16,947 nucleotides of DNA from Candidatus Levyibacteriota bacterium (GTDB taxonomy: Bacteria > Patescibacteriota > Microgenomatia > Levybacterales > UBA12049). The stretch spans positions 1-16,947 of the forward strand of contig JACPDD010000024.1 of assembly GCA_016184205.1 (NCBI GenBank). The letters are read 5' to 3'. Below the pieces are notes generated by a model. That model did no database searches. It had not been told where the DNA came from and saw only the letters and a program-made list of their open reading frames with translations. The position numbers and the translations under genes are program-made. How positions within the stretch are numbered: position 1 is the first letter of the stretch; every line of letters starts with the position of its first letter. Below are positions 1 through 7,997 of the stretch, in pieces.

Positions 1-1
1 C

Positions 2-1303
2 GGAGTGCTGTACGTATTGGACGAGCCTTCCATAGGACTCCACCAAAAAGATAATAAAAAACTTATAGACACGCTTAAAAGACTTAAAGAGTTGGGGAAT
101 ACAGTTTTAGTTGTTGAGCATGATAGGGAAACTATGGAATCATCTGATTTTTTGGTTGATTTTGGTCCTGCAGCCGGAGACAAGGGCGGAGAAATTGTTG
201 CAAAAGGAACAGTAGATGAGATTAAAAAAAACAAAAATTCTAAAACTGGCGAGTATTTATCGGGAAAAAAGAAAATTAGAATTGAAATAGATAGGGTTGT
301 TAAGGAAACCAAAAATAACCTAACCATCCAAGGCGCCCGCGAGCACAATCTAAAAGACATTAATGTTTCCTTTCCTTTAAACAAATTTATAGTTATAACC
401 GGAGTCTCAGGAAGCGGCAAATCTACTCTTATTAATGACATTTTGTACCACGCTCTCATGCAACTTAAAAATCCATATCACAGGGAAAAACCTGGAGAAT
501 TTAAAAATATTCAAGGCTATGAGAACATAAAAAACGTATTCTTAATTGACCAGTCTCCCATAGGAAGAACTCCAAGAAGCAACCCTGCAACTTATACCGG
601 CTCTTTTACCTACGTAAGAGACTTATTTGCTAAAACTAAAGACGCAAAACTCAAAGGCTATGGCGCCGGACGGTTCTCCTTTAATGTAAAAGGCGGAAGA
701 TGTGAGGCATGCCAGGGAGAGGGGCAAATAAAAATAGAGATGCAGTTTTTACCGGATGTTTATGTCACATGTGAATCCTGTAGCGGTCTTCAGTACAACA
801 GTGAAGCCTTGGAAGTCGCGTATAACAACAAGAATATAGCGGAAGTTTTAGCAATGAGCGTTTCAGAAGCTCTCTCCTTTTTTACTTCCGTTCCCGGACT
901 TTCCCATAAGTTGCAGACTTTAAATGATGTAGGGCTTTCTTACATAAAAATAGGCCAGCCTGCACCAACACTTTCAGGAGGGGAGGCACAAAGAGTAAAG
1001 CTTGCAACTGAACTAGCTAAAAGAGGAGGCAATGCTCTGTATTTACTGGACGAACCCACAACAGGACTCCATTTTGCAGATTTGGAAAAACTTTTACAAG
1101 TACTTAGGAGATTGGTAAATATTGGAAATACTGTTATAGTAATAGAACATAATCTTGATGTTATTAAAAACGCAGATTATATAATTGACCTAGGCCCTGA
1201 TGGGGGAGAAAAAGGCGGAGAAATTGTAGCACAGGGTTCGCCGCAAGACATTGCCGCAGATAAAAATTCCTACACGGGTCAATTTCTAAAAAAGATTTTA
1301 TAG
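2..1303 (+). CDS. uvrA: UvrABC excinuclease subunit A, C-terminal part (5' end outside window)
   Basis: This is the damage-recognition ATPase of nucleotide excision repair, acting as a dimer that loads UvrB on DNA. The reading frame is open to the window edge, so only the last ~433 residues are visible. Numbering from the codon at base 5, it begins in the first ABC Walker B (LDEPSIGLH), followed by the H-loop (VVEHD). The second ABC half has Walker A GVSGSGKST at 133, a zinc finger CX2C-X19-CX2C (C233, C236, C256, C259), signature LSGGEAQR at 323, Walker B LYLLDEPTTGLH at 345 and the H-loop (VIEHN) further on. All key motifs are intact. The TAG stop touches the ATG of the next gene, so the two are very likely co-transcribed and translationally coupled. 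Identification is secure. The GTG at base 5 lies inside the Walker B and is not a start. Confidence 0.98.
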   Translation, partial: GVLYVLDEPSIGLHQKDNKKLIDTLKRLKELGNTVLVVEHDRETMESSDFLVDFGPAAGDKGGEIVAKGTVDEIKKNKNSKTGEYLSGKKKIRIEIDRVVKETKNNLTIQGAREHNLKDINVSFPLNKFIVITGVSGSGKSTLINDILYHALMQLKNPYHREKPGEFKNIQGYENIKNVFLIDQSPIGRTPRSNPATYTGSFTYVRDLFAKTKDAKLKGYGAGRFSFNVKGGRCEACQGEGQIKIEMQFLPDVYVTCESCSGLQYNSEALEVAYNNKNIAEVLAMSVSEALSFFTSVPGLSHKLQTLNDVGLSYIKIGQPAPTLSGGEAQRVKLATELAKRGGNALYLLDEPTTGLHFADLEKLLQVLRRLVNIGNTVIVIEHNLDVIKNADYIIDLGPDGGEKGGEIVAQGSPQDIAADKNSYTGQFLKKIL

Positions 1304-3133
1304 ATGAGAAAAATACTTTTTTTTGTAATACTTGCTCTCTTTCTTTTTTTCCCCAAAAACATAGCGGCCGCAGACAATTTCTCAACTGACTACAACGTTT
1401 CATATAACGTTTCTTCAAATGGCCGCATCCATGTAACCTTTAAGATTACTCTCACAAATAAAACAGAAAATTACTATGCGTCCTACTATAAAATTCAATT
1501 AGGCGTCTTGGACATAGAAAATATCAAAGCGTCCGACGGGCAGGGAGCTATAGCCCCGGACATTACAAAAGAGGCTGACGGCACAACCGTAGGACTGCCC
1601 CTCAACCAGAGAGTTGTTGGTAAGGGAAACAAGCTCACTTTTGATTTATCTTTTGACACTAGGGACATTGCACAGAATTTAGGCCGAATCCTAGAGGTTA
1701 ACATACCAGGACTTTCTAATCAGGATGACTTTGACTCATTTTCTGTAAATGTTCTGACTCCAGTCCAGCTAGGCCCTCCTGCTTATTTAAAGCCCGCGCT
1801 CATAAATGCTTATTCAAACAACTTAACTTTTAATAAAGATACTCTGGGAAAATCCGGAGTTTACATTGCATACGGAGATTACCAAGTGTACTCATTTTCT
1901 CTTACCTATCATCTCTACAACAAAAACCTTTTCCCTGTAAAAACAGAAATAGCATTGCCTCCTAAAACCAATTACCAGGACGTAGCAATAGGACAAATCA
2001 GTCCGCCTCCGACGAATGTAATAGTGGATTCTGATGGAAATTGGCTGGCTCAGTACGCGCTTGCTGCATCTGAGAGGTTGGATATTAAAGTTGTAGGCAA
2101 AGCAAGAGTATACTTAACTCCAAAAAAAGAAGAACTTCCAGGCAGTCTTCGCTCTATGTACCTAAGGGAGCTTCCTTACTGGCAAAGTGAAAATGCACAA
2201 ATAAAAAAGCTTGCTCAAGAACTTAAAACTCCACAAGCAATTTATAACTATGTAGTGAAAACTTTAAGCTACGATTTTTCAAGGGTAACAACAAATAAAC
2301 CAAGGCTAGGAGCGGAAAAAGTTCTTGCTACCCCTAACTCAGCCGTATGCCTTGAATTTACAGATCTTTTTATAGCAATAGCAAGGGCTGCAGGAATTCC
2401 TGCAAGGGAAGTAAACGGGTATGCTTACACAAAAAATTCCAGGGAAAGACCTCTCTCTTTGGTAAAAGACATATTGCATGCATGGCCGCAGTACTGGGAC
2501 AGCGAGAAGAAAACCTGGGTTATGATTGACCCAACTTGGGGAAATACCACAGGAGGAGTAGATTATCTAAGCACCCTTGATTTTGACCATTTTGCATTTG
2601 TTATAAAAGGAAAAGACAGTAGTTATCCGGTTTCTGCGGGCGGGTACAAACTGCCGGGCGGAGAAGACAAAAAAGACGTACTAGTAGAAGTTGACTTAGA
2701 CTTTGAAGAAAGTCTGCCTGTTTTTAAAACCGATTTAATAATAAAGAAATCCGCTTTTCCCTGGTCGCCTCTGTCAGGAACACTTGTAATCAAAAATGAA
2801 GGTAGCCAAATTTCTAAGCCTCAAGTCCTAACTGTTGACACCCAAATTTTAAGCCCGAAACACCAGGAATTAAGCCTGGAAGCAATTGCACCTTACGGAC
2901 AAACCACAATACCTTTAAAATTTACGACTTCTTCCTTTTTGACAAAAAAGCAGGACCAAGTTAAAATCACAATCGGGCAGAAGTCTATAACGGTCAACGT
3001 TAAAATTGCTCCGTTTAATTTCACAAATGCTCAACTTTTGGCAGGAGGTGCGGCAATTGTACTATTTACCATCGTCATATCGGCTGTTGCCACAAAACTT
3101 TGGCATTTACATCTTTTTAAACCACAGAGGTAA
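1304..3133 (+). CDS. Exported, membrane-anchored transglutaminase-like protein
   Basis: The 609-residue product has an N-terminal signal or anchor segment (residues 4-22, rich in F and L, then AAAD), a ~270-residue beta-rich region, and a transglutaminase-like core at about 300-430. The papain-like triad is visible as C349 (SAVCLEF), H392 (LHAWPQYW) and D409 (MIDPTWG). A C-terminal beta-type domain and one membrane helix (about 578-600) with a short basic tail follow. The predicted topology puts the catalytic domain outside the cell. In this superfamily such enzymes act as proteases, amidases or cross-linkers on surface proteins or cell wall; the substrate here is unknown. The ATG follows the uvrA stop with no gap and no clear Shine-Dalgarno sequence, which suggests coupling. 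The 3' end overlaps the probable uvrC start. Domain assignment is confident; function is inferred. Confidence 0.9.
   Translation: MRKILFFVILALFLFFPKNIAAADNFSTDYNVSYNVSSNGRIHVTFKITLTNKTENYYASYYKIQLGVLDIENIKASDGQGAIAPDITKEADGTTVGLPLNQRVVGKGNKLTFDLSFDTRDIAQNLGRILEVNIPGLSNQDDFDSFSVNVLTPVQLGPPAYLKPALINAYSNNLTFNKDTLGKSGVYIAYGDYQVYSFSLTYHLYNKNLFPVKTEIALPPKTNYQDVAIGQISPPPTNVIVDSDGNWLAQYALAASERLDIKVVGKARVYLTPKKEELPGSLRSMYLRELPYWQSENAQIKKLAQELKTPQAIYNYVVKTLSYDFSRVTTNKPRLGAEKVLATPNSAVCLEFTDLFIAIARAAGIPAREVNGYAYTKNSRERPLSLVKDILHAWPQYWDSEKKTWVMIDPTWGNTTGGVDYLSTLDFDHFAFVIKGKDSSYPVSAGGYKLPGGEDKKDVLVEVDLDFEESLPVFKTDLIIKKSAFPWSPLSGTLVIKNEGSQISKPQVLTVDTQILSPKHQELSLEAIAPYGQTTIPLKFTTSSFLTKKQDQVKITIGQKSITVNVKIAPFNFTNAQLLAGGAAIVLFTIVISAVATKLWHLHLFKPQR
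3043..3049 (+). promoter_or_regulatory. Strong Shine-Dalgarno AGGAGGT deciding the uvrC start
   Basis: AGGAGGT is complementary to the 16S rRNA 3' end and lies 7-8 bases before the in-frame TTG at 3057, inside the coding region of the transglutaminase-like gene. It is one of the strongest such sites in the window, where most genes have weak ones or none. It argues for independent re-initiation of uvrC within the upstream gene. Confidence 0.65.
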
Positions 3134-4337
3134 TACCCTCTATGTTGGCAAGGCAAAAAACTTAAAAAGCAGAGTTTCATCTTACTTTCGGTCTTCAGCT
3201 GAGCTTGGTGAAAAAACCAAGCAGCTTGTAGGCAAAGTCAAGAAGATTAGGATTATTAAAACGCAAAGCGAAATTGAATCGCTTCTGCTTGAAGCTTATC
3301 TTATTCAAAAATATAAACCTTTCTATAATATCCGCCTTAGCGATAATAAATCATACCCATTAATAAGAATAACTATAAAAGAGAAGAATCCGGCCGTCTT
3401 GCTATCAAGAAAGGAAGATGACAAAAAATCAATTTACTTTGGCCGTTATCCCAGTTCTTCTTCGGCGCGTTCGGTTCTACGAACTGTAAGAAGGATATTT
3501 CCTTACCAGTCTGTTGTTAATCATGCAAAGAGAAGATGTCTGTACAACCATATTGGGCTATGTCCATGTCCGCCGCTTTTTACAACAGGGCAGGATATAA
3601 AAGAATATAGGAAAAATATCTTAAGAATTGTTCAGTTTCTTAAAGGTAACAGCAAGAAAGTTCTAAGACAACTTGAAGGAGATAGAAATTTATACAGCAG
3701 GCGGGACGAATTTGAAAAGGCTGCCGCGGTTCAAAGACAGATTAGTGCAATTGAATACATTACAAGTCCTACTTATAAACCTTTTGCTTATGAAGTCAAT
3801 CCAAATCTTGAGGAAGATTTAAGAAGAAAAGAAATGGATTCACTAATTGCTGCTCTAAAAGAAAAGGGAGTTGGCGTTGAAAATCTTAATAGAATCGAAT
3901 GCTATGACATATCTAATATTTCAGGCAAATTTGCAGTTGGCTCTATGGTTGTTTTTGAAAACGGAGAAAAAAATACTTCTCAGTACAAAAGGTTCAAGAT
4001 AAAAGAAACTGCGGGGCCAAATGATTTTGCAATGATGCAGGAGGTTCTGAGAAGGCGGTTCAAAAGAGACGGATGGGCTATGCCAGACTTAATTGTAATT
4101 GATGGTGGAAAAGGACAGATATCAGCAGCTTTGAAGGTTTTGAGGCAATCGAATATAGATATTCCCGTTTTAGGCCTTGCCAAAAGACTAGAAACCATTA
4201 TTACTTCCGACTTGCAGGAAATTTCTTTACCTAGAGGGTCCGACCCTTTAAACTTAGTTATGAAAATTAGAGATGAAGCTCACAGATTTGCAATAACATA
4301 TCATAGAAGGTTGCGCTCAAAATCTATAAACGGGTGA
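3057..4337 (+). CDS. uvrC: UvrABC excinuclease subunit C, short form
   Basis: UvrC makes the 3' and 5' incisions in nucleotide excision repair. I chose the TTG at 3057 (426 aa) because a strong AGGAGGT (3043-3049) sits about 8 bases upstream. This start puts the GIY-YIG domain at the usual distance from the N-terminus: GIY 16-18, YVG 29-31, R39 and E79 (LLLEAYLI). Upstream in-frame TTG 3006 and ATG 3027 lack such a site but cannot be excluded. A cysteine cluster (C161, C169, C171), a UVR motif for UvrB binding (about 201-236) and the RNase H-like nuclease (DIS at 284, DGGKGQ at 349, DEAHR with H409) follow. The protein stops soon after AHRFAITYH, so the tandem helix-hairpin-helix of ~600-residue homologues is missing. 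It overlaps the upstream gene by 77 bases in another frame and the converging gene by 14. Confidence 0.95.
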   Translation: MYYLPSSYRLLPQNFGIYIFLNHRGNTLYVGKAKNLKSRVSSYFRSSAELGEKTKQLVGKVKKIRIIKTQSEIESLLLEAYLIQKYKPFYNIRLSDNKSYPLIRITIKEKNPAVLLSRKEDDKKSIYFGRYPSSSSARSVLRTVRRIFPYQSVVNHAKRRCLYNHIGLCPCPPLFTTGQDIKEYRKNILRIVQFLKGNSKKVLRQLEGDRNLYSRRDEFEKAAAVQRQISAIEYITSPTYKPFAYEVNPNLEEDLRRKEMDSLIAALKEKGVGVENLNRIECYDISNISGKFAVGSMVVFENGEKNTSQYKRFKIKETAGPNDFAMMQEVLRRRFKRDGWAMPDLIVIDGGKGQISAALKVLRQSNIDIPVLGLAKRLETIITSDLQEISLPRGSDPLNLVMKIRDEAHRFAITYHRRLRSKSING

Positions 4338-5679
4338 CTTTATAGCTATAAGGCAAATAGAGAAACGAAGCAGGGGAGTCGTCTAGAATATATTTTTCAA
4401 AGTTAGCATATATCTTTTTTCTTTCATCAACGCTAACCTCTTTTCTTCCATCCTCTAAGAGCTTGTCAATTCTCAAATTTCTATATCTTGTAATATTGCT
4501 AGGTTGGCCTGAATGCCAAAGGGGATATTCATCCGGATCTTTTGAAATGTTAAAGTCTCCTAGGAAAATTTGAAATATAGACGGTATTGAATCAACAACC
4601 TCCACAGTCGCATTGACATTCAGCTTTTTCCAACTCTTTGCAACTTCTTTTGCACTATCTTCGTATTGGGGCAAAGTCTTTATTTTAAAAGATAGCTTAG
4701 CACTACCGCTTGCTTCAGAAAGCAATAGCCTTGCGTGGTCATAGTTTTGCTTAATTGGCATATTAACAGACTCACTTCTTGCCCAAGAATTTGGCGTAAA
4801 GGGACTTGAGTTTCTAAGTCCTTGGGCAAATGTGTCAGGCAAAGCATATGTTAGTGCTTTTCTCACTTTACTCCCGGAAAGGGTTGAGTCTTGGGTATTG
4901 TAAAAAAGCGCTACTAATTTTTCTGAATTAACGTTTTTTGTGATACGAACTTGCTTAAAAGACTCGAATGTTGAATTCTTAAACTTAACATCAGAAAGTC
5001 CCCAAGCATCTGAAACTTCTCCTAAAACAAAGGCGGTTTTCAAAGAATCGTAAGTTGGGTAGAATTGGTAAGTTATTGTATCGTATTTATTTTTCCGTGA
5101 AGCAAGAGTCATACTCTCAACAAAATTGCCATTAAGTTTTAAGCCTTCCAGTTTGTATTCTCCTACACCTGTAAACCCTTTTTTAAAAATTGGCCGCGAA
5201 ACTGTTACTAGAAATGGGGAATAATTGTCCTTTAGTTTAAAAACAATAGTATAGTCATCTGGCCGCTGAACCAAAACGTCCGAGAACCTATAGTTCACGC
5301 TCCTGCTGGTAAACCTTTGCCCGTCAGAAAAAAAGACGTCTCTTTTAATTTTAAATGTATATTTCTTGCCGTTTTCTTCTATTTTCCAGGACGTTGAAAG
5401 CGAGGGCGATATCTTGCCATTATTGTCAACTTTTGTTAAACCGTGGGACACGTTTAGAAGTACAAACGAAGGCAAAGAGTTTACGTCATAAGCACCTACC
5501 AAACCTACAGTTTCTTTATGGGCAAAAGGAAACCTGCTAATAAAAAAATCTTTGGTTAGAAAGAGAATAAGAAAACTAAGCAGTCCTGCAACAAAAAATA
5601 AAAGGACAGTCCGGCCGTGATTTTTTAGGTATGCCCTTATAAGCCATATAATGAGACGTTTTCTTTTAAAGAAAATCAT
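4324..5679 (-). CDS. Membrane-anchored extracellular solute-binding protein, family 5 (SBP_bac_5-like)
   Basis: The 451-residue protein resembles the binding component of peptide/nickel ABC importers (OppA/DppA type). Features seen: opening strand with ETVGLVGAYDVNSLPSFV, LTKVDNNGKISPSLSTSW, YTFKIKRDVFFSDG, a region typical of lobe II (SKVRKALTYALP) and a C-terminal segment with DERKKIYANFEKYILDDSPA. The N-terminus is strongly basic (residues 1-23) and leads into one hydrophobic helix (about 24-42), with no lipobox cysteine, so it is probably anchored by an uncleaved helix rather than by lipid. It is somewhat short for the family (often 500-600). It is the last gene of the - strand run, starting 8 bases after secG, and no permease or ATPase gene is in the window. 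Family assignment is fairly sure; the ligand is unknown. Confidence 0.85.
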   Translation of the reverse strand: MIFFKRKRLIIWLIRAYLKNHGRTVLLFFVAGLLSFLILFLTKDFFISRFPFAHKETVGLVGAYDVNSLPSFVLLNVSHGLTKVDNNGKISPSLSTSWKIEENGKKYTFKIKRDVFFSDGQRFTSRSVNYRFSDVLVQRPDDYTIVFKLKDNYSPFLVTVSRPIFKKGFTGVGEYKLEGLKLNGNFVESMTLASRKNKYDTITYQFYPTYDSLKTAFVLGEVSDAWGLSDVKFKNSTFESFKQVRITKNVNSEKLVALFYNTQDSTLSGSKVRKALTYALPDTFAQGLRNSSPFTPNSWARSESVNMPIKQNYDHARLLLSEASGSAKLSFKIKTLPQYEDSAKEVAKSWKKLNVNATVEVVDSIPSIFQIFLGDFNISKDPDEYPLWHSGQPSNITRYRNLRIDKLLEDGRKEVSVDERKKIYANFEKYILDDSPASFLYLPYSYKVTRL

Positions 5680-5687
5680 AAAGCCAG

Positions 5688-5903
5688 CTAGCGGGGCATA
5701 AGAAGAATTACAGATAGAATTCCAAAGGCTGCTGAGAGAGCTATTGTTCCTACAAATAGAATCTTCTCAAGGCTTCGTCTACTTCTGTAGAATTCTCCTC
5801 CGCCGCCAAATGCAGAAGACAATCCGCCACTTTGATTCTGGAGTAAAACTGCGCCGATCAAAAGTATGGAAATAACAATCTGCAAAAAAAGAATAACTAT
5901 CAT
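5688..5903 (-). CDS. secG: Preprotein translocase subunit SecG
   Basis: This small membrane subunit of the SecYEG channel assists protein export. The 71-residue product starts MIVILFLQIV and has two membrane helices (about 2-20 and 47-68) joined by the family hallmark loop LLQNQSGGLSSAFGGGG, followed by a basic patch (YRSRRS) before helix 2. The frame stays open upstream to base 6002, but that extension would overlap the yvcK 3' end and carries no SecG-like sequence. The ATG at 5903 gives the normal SecG length. It lies 19 bases after the YvcK-like stop and 8 bases before the solute-binding protein, so it is inside an operon. The TAG stop is at 5688-5690. Confidence 0.93.
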   Translation of the reverse strand: MIVILFLQIVISILLIGAVLLQNQSGGLSSAFGGGGEFYRSRRSLEKILFVGTIALSAAFGILSVILLMPR

Positions 5904-5922
5904 ATTTTCGGTATTTAAGCTA

Positions 5923-6873
5923 TTATATAATCCTGAGGACTGCTTTGGCAAGTTTTTTAGGGCTGTGGTATATAGGGAAATTTTCATTAACCAAATCGCC
6001 ATATACGCAAGTTACGCTGTTGCCCTTGTCACCGCTTAGGGGGCCTACTGAGTATTCCTTGCAAAACTTCTCAGGTATTTTACTTGAAACGTTATTGTTA
6101 ATGAGAAACGTGTCAAAAGGCTGAAATCCGCAGTGTTTTTTTATGGCGGCGATAAAGTCGGATACAGAGTAATTTGGTGTCTCAAAGAACTTATTGGCAA
6201 CATTTACTACAAAGATTTTCTTAGCTTTTGAGCTTCTAAGCTCTTCTGTAATTTTAGGCGTAATTAAAACCGGCAAAATAGTCGTATATAGGTCTCCCGG
6301 GCCAGCGACTATCACATCTGCTTCCCTAATAGCTTCAAGGGCTCTTTTGTCAACCTTTGGGTTTTGTGGATGTATATAAAGGCGCTTAATTCTTCCTTTA
6401 AAGTTTCCCAAGTCTATGTTTTCTTCGCGTCTTACAATATGTCCGGTTGAGGTTTTTGCCCGTAAAGATACTCTTGTTAAGGCAGATGGGAAAATGTTTG
6501 CCTTAACTTTGAATATCTCCTTCATTCTTCCTATGGCATCATTTAAATTATTTGCGTTAAGCATTAAGGCGGCAAACATCAAGTTCGCAATTTTTTGCCC
6601 AGGCAATATATTGTCCGGTCCGTATCTTTCTCCTGGGAATCTAAACTTTAAAAGGTCTGTCATGACTTTATCAGCCTCAGATAGCGCAATCATGCAGTTG
6701 ACAATATCTCCGGTTGGCGGGATTTTATAATATCTTCTTATTCTCCCTGCAGAGCCTCCATCGTCAGCCACGGAAACAATTACGTTAATGTCATGAAACT
6801 CACTTTTTATTCCGGAGAGCAAGTTAGCAGTCCCAACGCCACCGCCTAAACAAACTATCTTTTTATTAACCAT
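5923..6873 (-). CDS. yvcK: YvcK/CofD-like family protein (gluconeogenesis factor type)
   Basis: The 316-residue protein belongs to the CofD/YvcK superfamily with a Rossmann-like nucleotide-binding fold. Visible motifs: GGGVGTANLL from residue 10, VADDGGSAGRIR at 35-46, PPTGDIVNC at 52-60, and VAGPGDLYTTILPVL in the middle, where the family has the GPGSLYTSI motif. In Firmicutes and Actinobacteria, YvcK binds UDP-sugars and is needed for growth on gluconeogenic carbon and for peptidoglycan/cell-shape control, apparently not as an enzyme. F420-pathway CofD is a relative, but no other F420 gene is near and the match to YvcK motifs is better. The ATG at 6873 overlaps the stop of the holin-like gene by 19 bases, and secG follows 19 bases later. 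The setting with envelope genes fits a cell-wall role. The usual partners yvcJ and whiA are not in the window. Confidence 0.92.
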   Translation of the reverse strand: MVNKKIVCLGGGVGTANLLSGIKSEFHDINVIVSVADDGGSAGRIRRYYKIPPTGDIVNCMIALSEADKVMTDLLKFRFPGERYGPDNILPGQKIANLMFAALMLNANNLNDAIGRMKEIFKVKANIFPSALTRVSLRAKTSTGHIVRREENIDLGNFKGRIKRLYIHPQNPKVDKRALEAIREADVIVAGPGDLYTTILPVLITPKITEELRSSKAKKIFVVNVANKFFETPNYSVSDFIAAIKKHCGFQPFDTFLINNNVSSKIPEKFCKEYSVGPLSGDKGNSVTCVYGDLVNENFPIYHSPKKLAKAVLRII

Positions 6874-7259
6874 TCTATAAACCCCACAGCTGCGGAAAGG
6901 AAAATTGCCGACACTACAAAAGCAAAAAACGTATTAAACGAGACTTGGGGAACAATAAACCCCGCAAAGTTCGCTCCGGTAAAGACAAAGGAAGATATTT
7001 TAATCTGAGGCACAAAAACAGTAGCTAGATACAGAATTATTGTATTTGTCAAAAATGAGAACAAACCCAAAGTTATGAGGTTTAAGGGCAAGGATAAAAT
7101 ATTCAACACTGGCTTAAGCGTCATAAAAAGCAGGGAAAGAATTAATCCTCCAAGAAGATAGGTTGTAAATCCTCCTTGGATAGCAACTCCGTTGTTTGCT
7201 TGCGCTAAAAGGAAAAGCGCAAGACCATACACAAATGTATTTCTAATAATACTTTTCAT
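6855..7259 (-). CDS. Phage holin family protein (four-helix membrane protein, PF04020-like)
   Basis: The 134-residue, very hydrophobic protein has four predicted membrane helices (about 6-22, 30-50, 62-84, 104-128). The central stretch TLKPVLNILSLPLNLITLGLFSF is characteristic of the family named 'mycobacterial 4 TMS phage holin, superfamily IV'. That name is historical: chromosomal members are widespread and their function is not established, and no phage gene is nearby. It is the first gene of the - strand run with yvcK, secG and the solute-binding protein, and its stop overlaps the yvcK start. A promoter-like sequence sits just upstream with almost no leader. Confidence 0.85.
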   Translation of the reverse strand: MKSIIRNTFVYGLALFLLAQANNGVAIQGGFTTYLLGGLILSLLFMTLKPVLNILSLPLNLITLGLFSFLTNTIILYLATVFVPQIKISSFVFTGANFAGFIVPQVSFNTFFAFVVSAIFLSAAVGFIEWLIKR

Positions 7260-7270
7260 GCGTGACTAAA

Positions 7271-7300
7271 ATGCTAGCAAAGTCGGCATAGGCCTGTCAA
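7271..7300 (-). promoter_or_regulatory. Promoter for the holin-like/yvcK/secG/solute-binding operon
   Basis: Read on the - strand, a perfect -35 box TTGACA (7300-7295) is followed by an 18-base spacer and TAGCAT (7276-7271), which carries an extended -10 TG one base before it (TGCTAGCAT). Transcription would begin near 7264, only about five bases before the ATG at 7259, so the mRNA would be almost leaderless. There is no Shine-Dalgarno sequence. Confidence 0.6.
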
Positions 7301-7311
7301 ATGAAACATAT

Positions 7312-7992
7312 ATGTATAATAAGGCTGTGATTTTACCAAATTTCTCTGAAGAATCAAAATTATGGAAAAAGAGATTTAAATATGTAATTGGAGTTGATGA
7401 AGTAGGAAGGGGAGCGTTTGCAGGCCCTGTGTCTGCGGCAGCAGTAGTATTTGAATGCCAGACAGAAGAGTTAAGTGAGCTTGGTATTAATGATTCAAAA
7501 TTACTCAAGCCCCGCCAACGTAAAAAACTTTCGAAATTAATACAAGACGGCAGCATGGCTTATTCGATAGCAACCGTCGGAGTCCCTGCAATCAACAAAA
7601 CTGGAATAGGGAAGGCAACTCAAACTGCTTTTAGAAAAGCCATAGGTGACGTTTTGGCACAGCTTTCCAAAAATACTGAATACTCCATACTAGATACTAA
7701 ATACTATGTCTTGGCGGATGGGTTTCATATTAAGTACGTAAAAAAGATTGGCCTTAAGAATCAAAAGGCAATTGTAAAAGGGGATAGAATTAGCATTTCA
7801 ATTGCCGCAGCATCTATTATTGCAAAAGTCCACAGAGACTTACTAATGAAAAAGGCTTCGAGGAAGTATCCTAAGTACGGCCTTGGCAGAAATAAAGGTT
7901 ATGGAACCAAAGAGCACCGCGAAGCGATTAAAAAATACGGACTACTAAAAATCCACCGCACCTCTTTTAATCTGTCAAGGTTCGAAAAATAA
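7312..7992 (+). CDS. rnhB: Ribonuclease HII
   Basis: This enzyme cuts the RNA strand of RNA-DNA hybrids and removes misincorporated ribonucleotides in the cytoplasm. The 226-residue protein contains GVDEVGRGAFAGPV (catalytic D29, E30), NDSKLL at 60, ADG (D136), KGD (D158), SIAAASIIAKVHRD at 161-176, and the family ending GYGTKEHREAI...HRTSF. The four acidic metal-binding residues are present. The ATG at 7312 is used; an in-frame GTG at 7327 lies seven bases after a TATAAT (7315-7320) and is a possible leaderless alternative, still before the catalytic core. It diverges from the holin-like gene across a 52-base gap and converges on the small unknown gene, with five bases between the stops. Confidence 0.96.
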   Translation: MYNKAVILPNFSEESKLWKKRFKYVIGVDEVGRGAFAGPVSAAAVVFECQTEELSELGINDSKLLKPRQRKKLSKLIQDGSMAYSIATVGVPAINKTGIGKATQTAFRKAIGDVLAQLSKNTEYSILDTKYYVLADGFHIKYVKKIGLKNQKAIVKGDRISISIAAASIIAKVHRDLLMKKASRKYPKYGLGRNKGYGTKEHREAIKKYGLLKIHRTSFNLSRFEK

Positions 7993-7997
7993 CACAT

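Noticed and set aside
4335..4337. TGA at the end of uvrC as a recoded glycine codon (as in some CPR lineages)
   Set aside because: Read-through would add only about 24 residues without the expected helix-hairpin-helix, and no other gene needs TGA to be sense.
5904..6002. N-terminal extension of SecG to base 6002
   Set aside because: The extra 33 codons overlap the yvcK 3' end and show no SecG-like sequence; the ATG at 5903 gives the standard SecG length.
6855..7259. Prophage remnant suggested by the 'holin' family name
   Set aside because: The family is widespread in chromosomes, no other phage gene is nearby, and the gene is embedded in a housekeeping operon.
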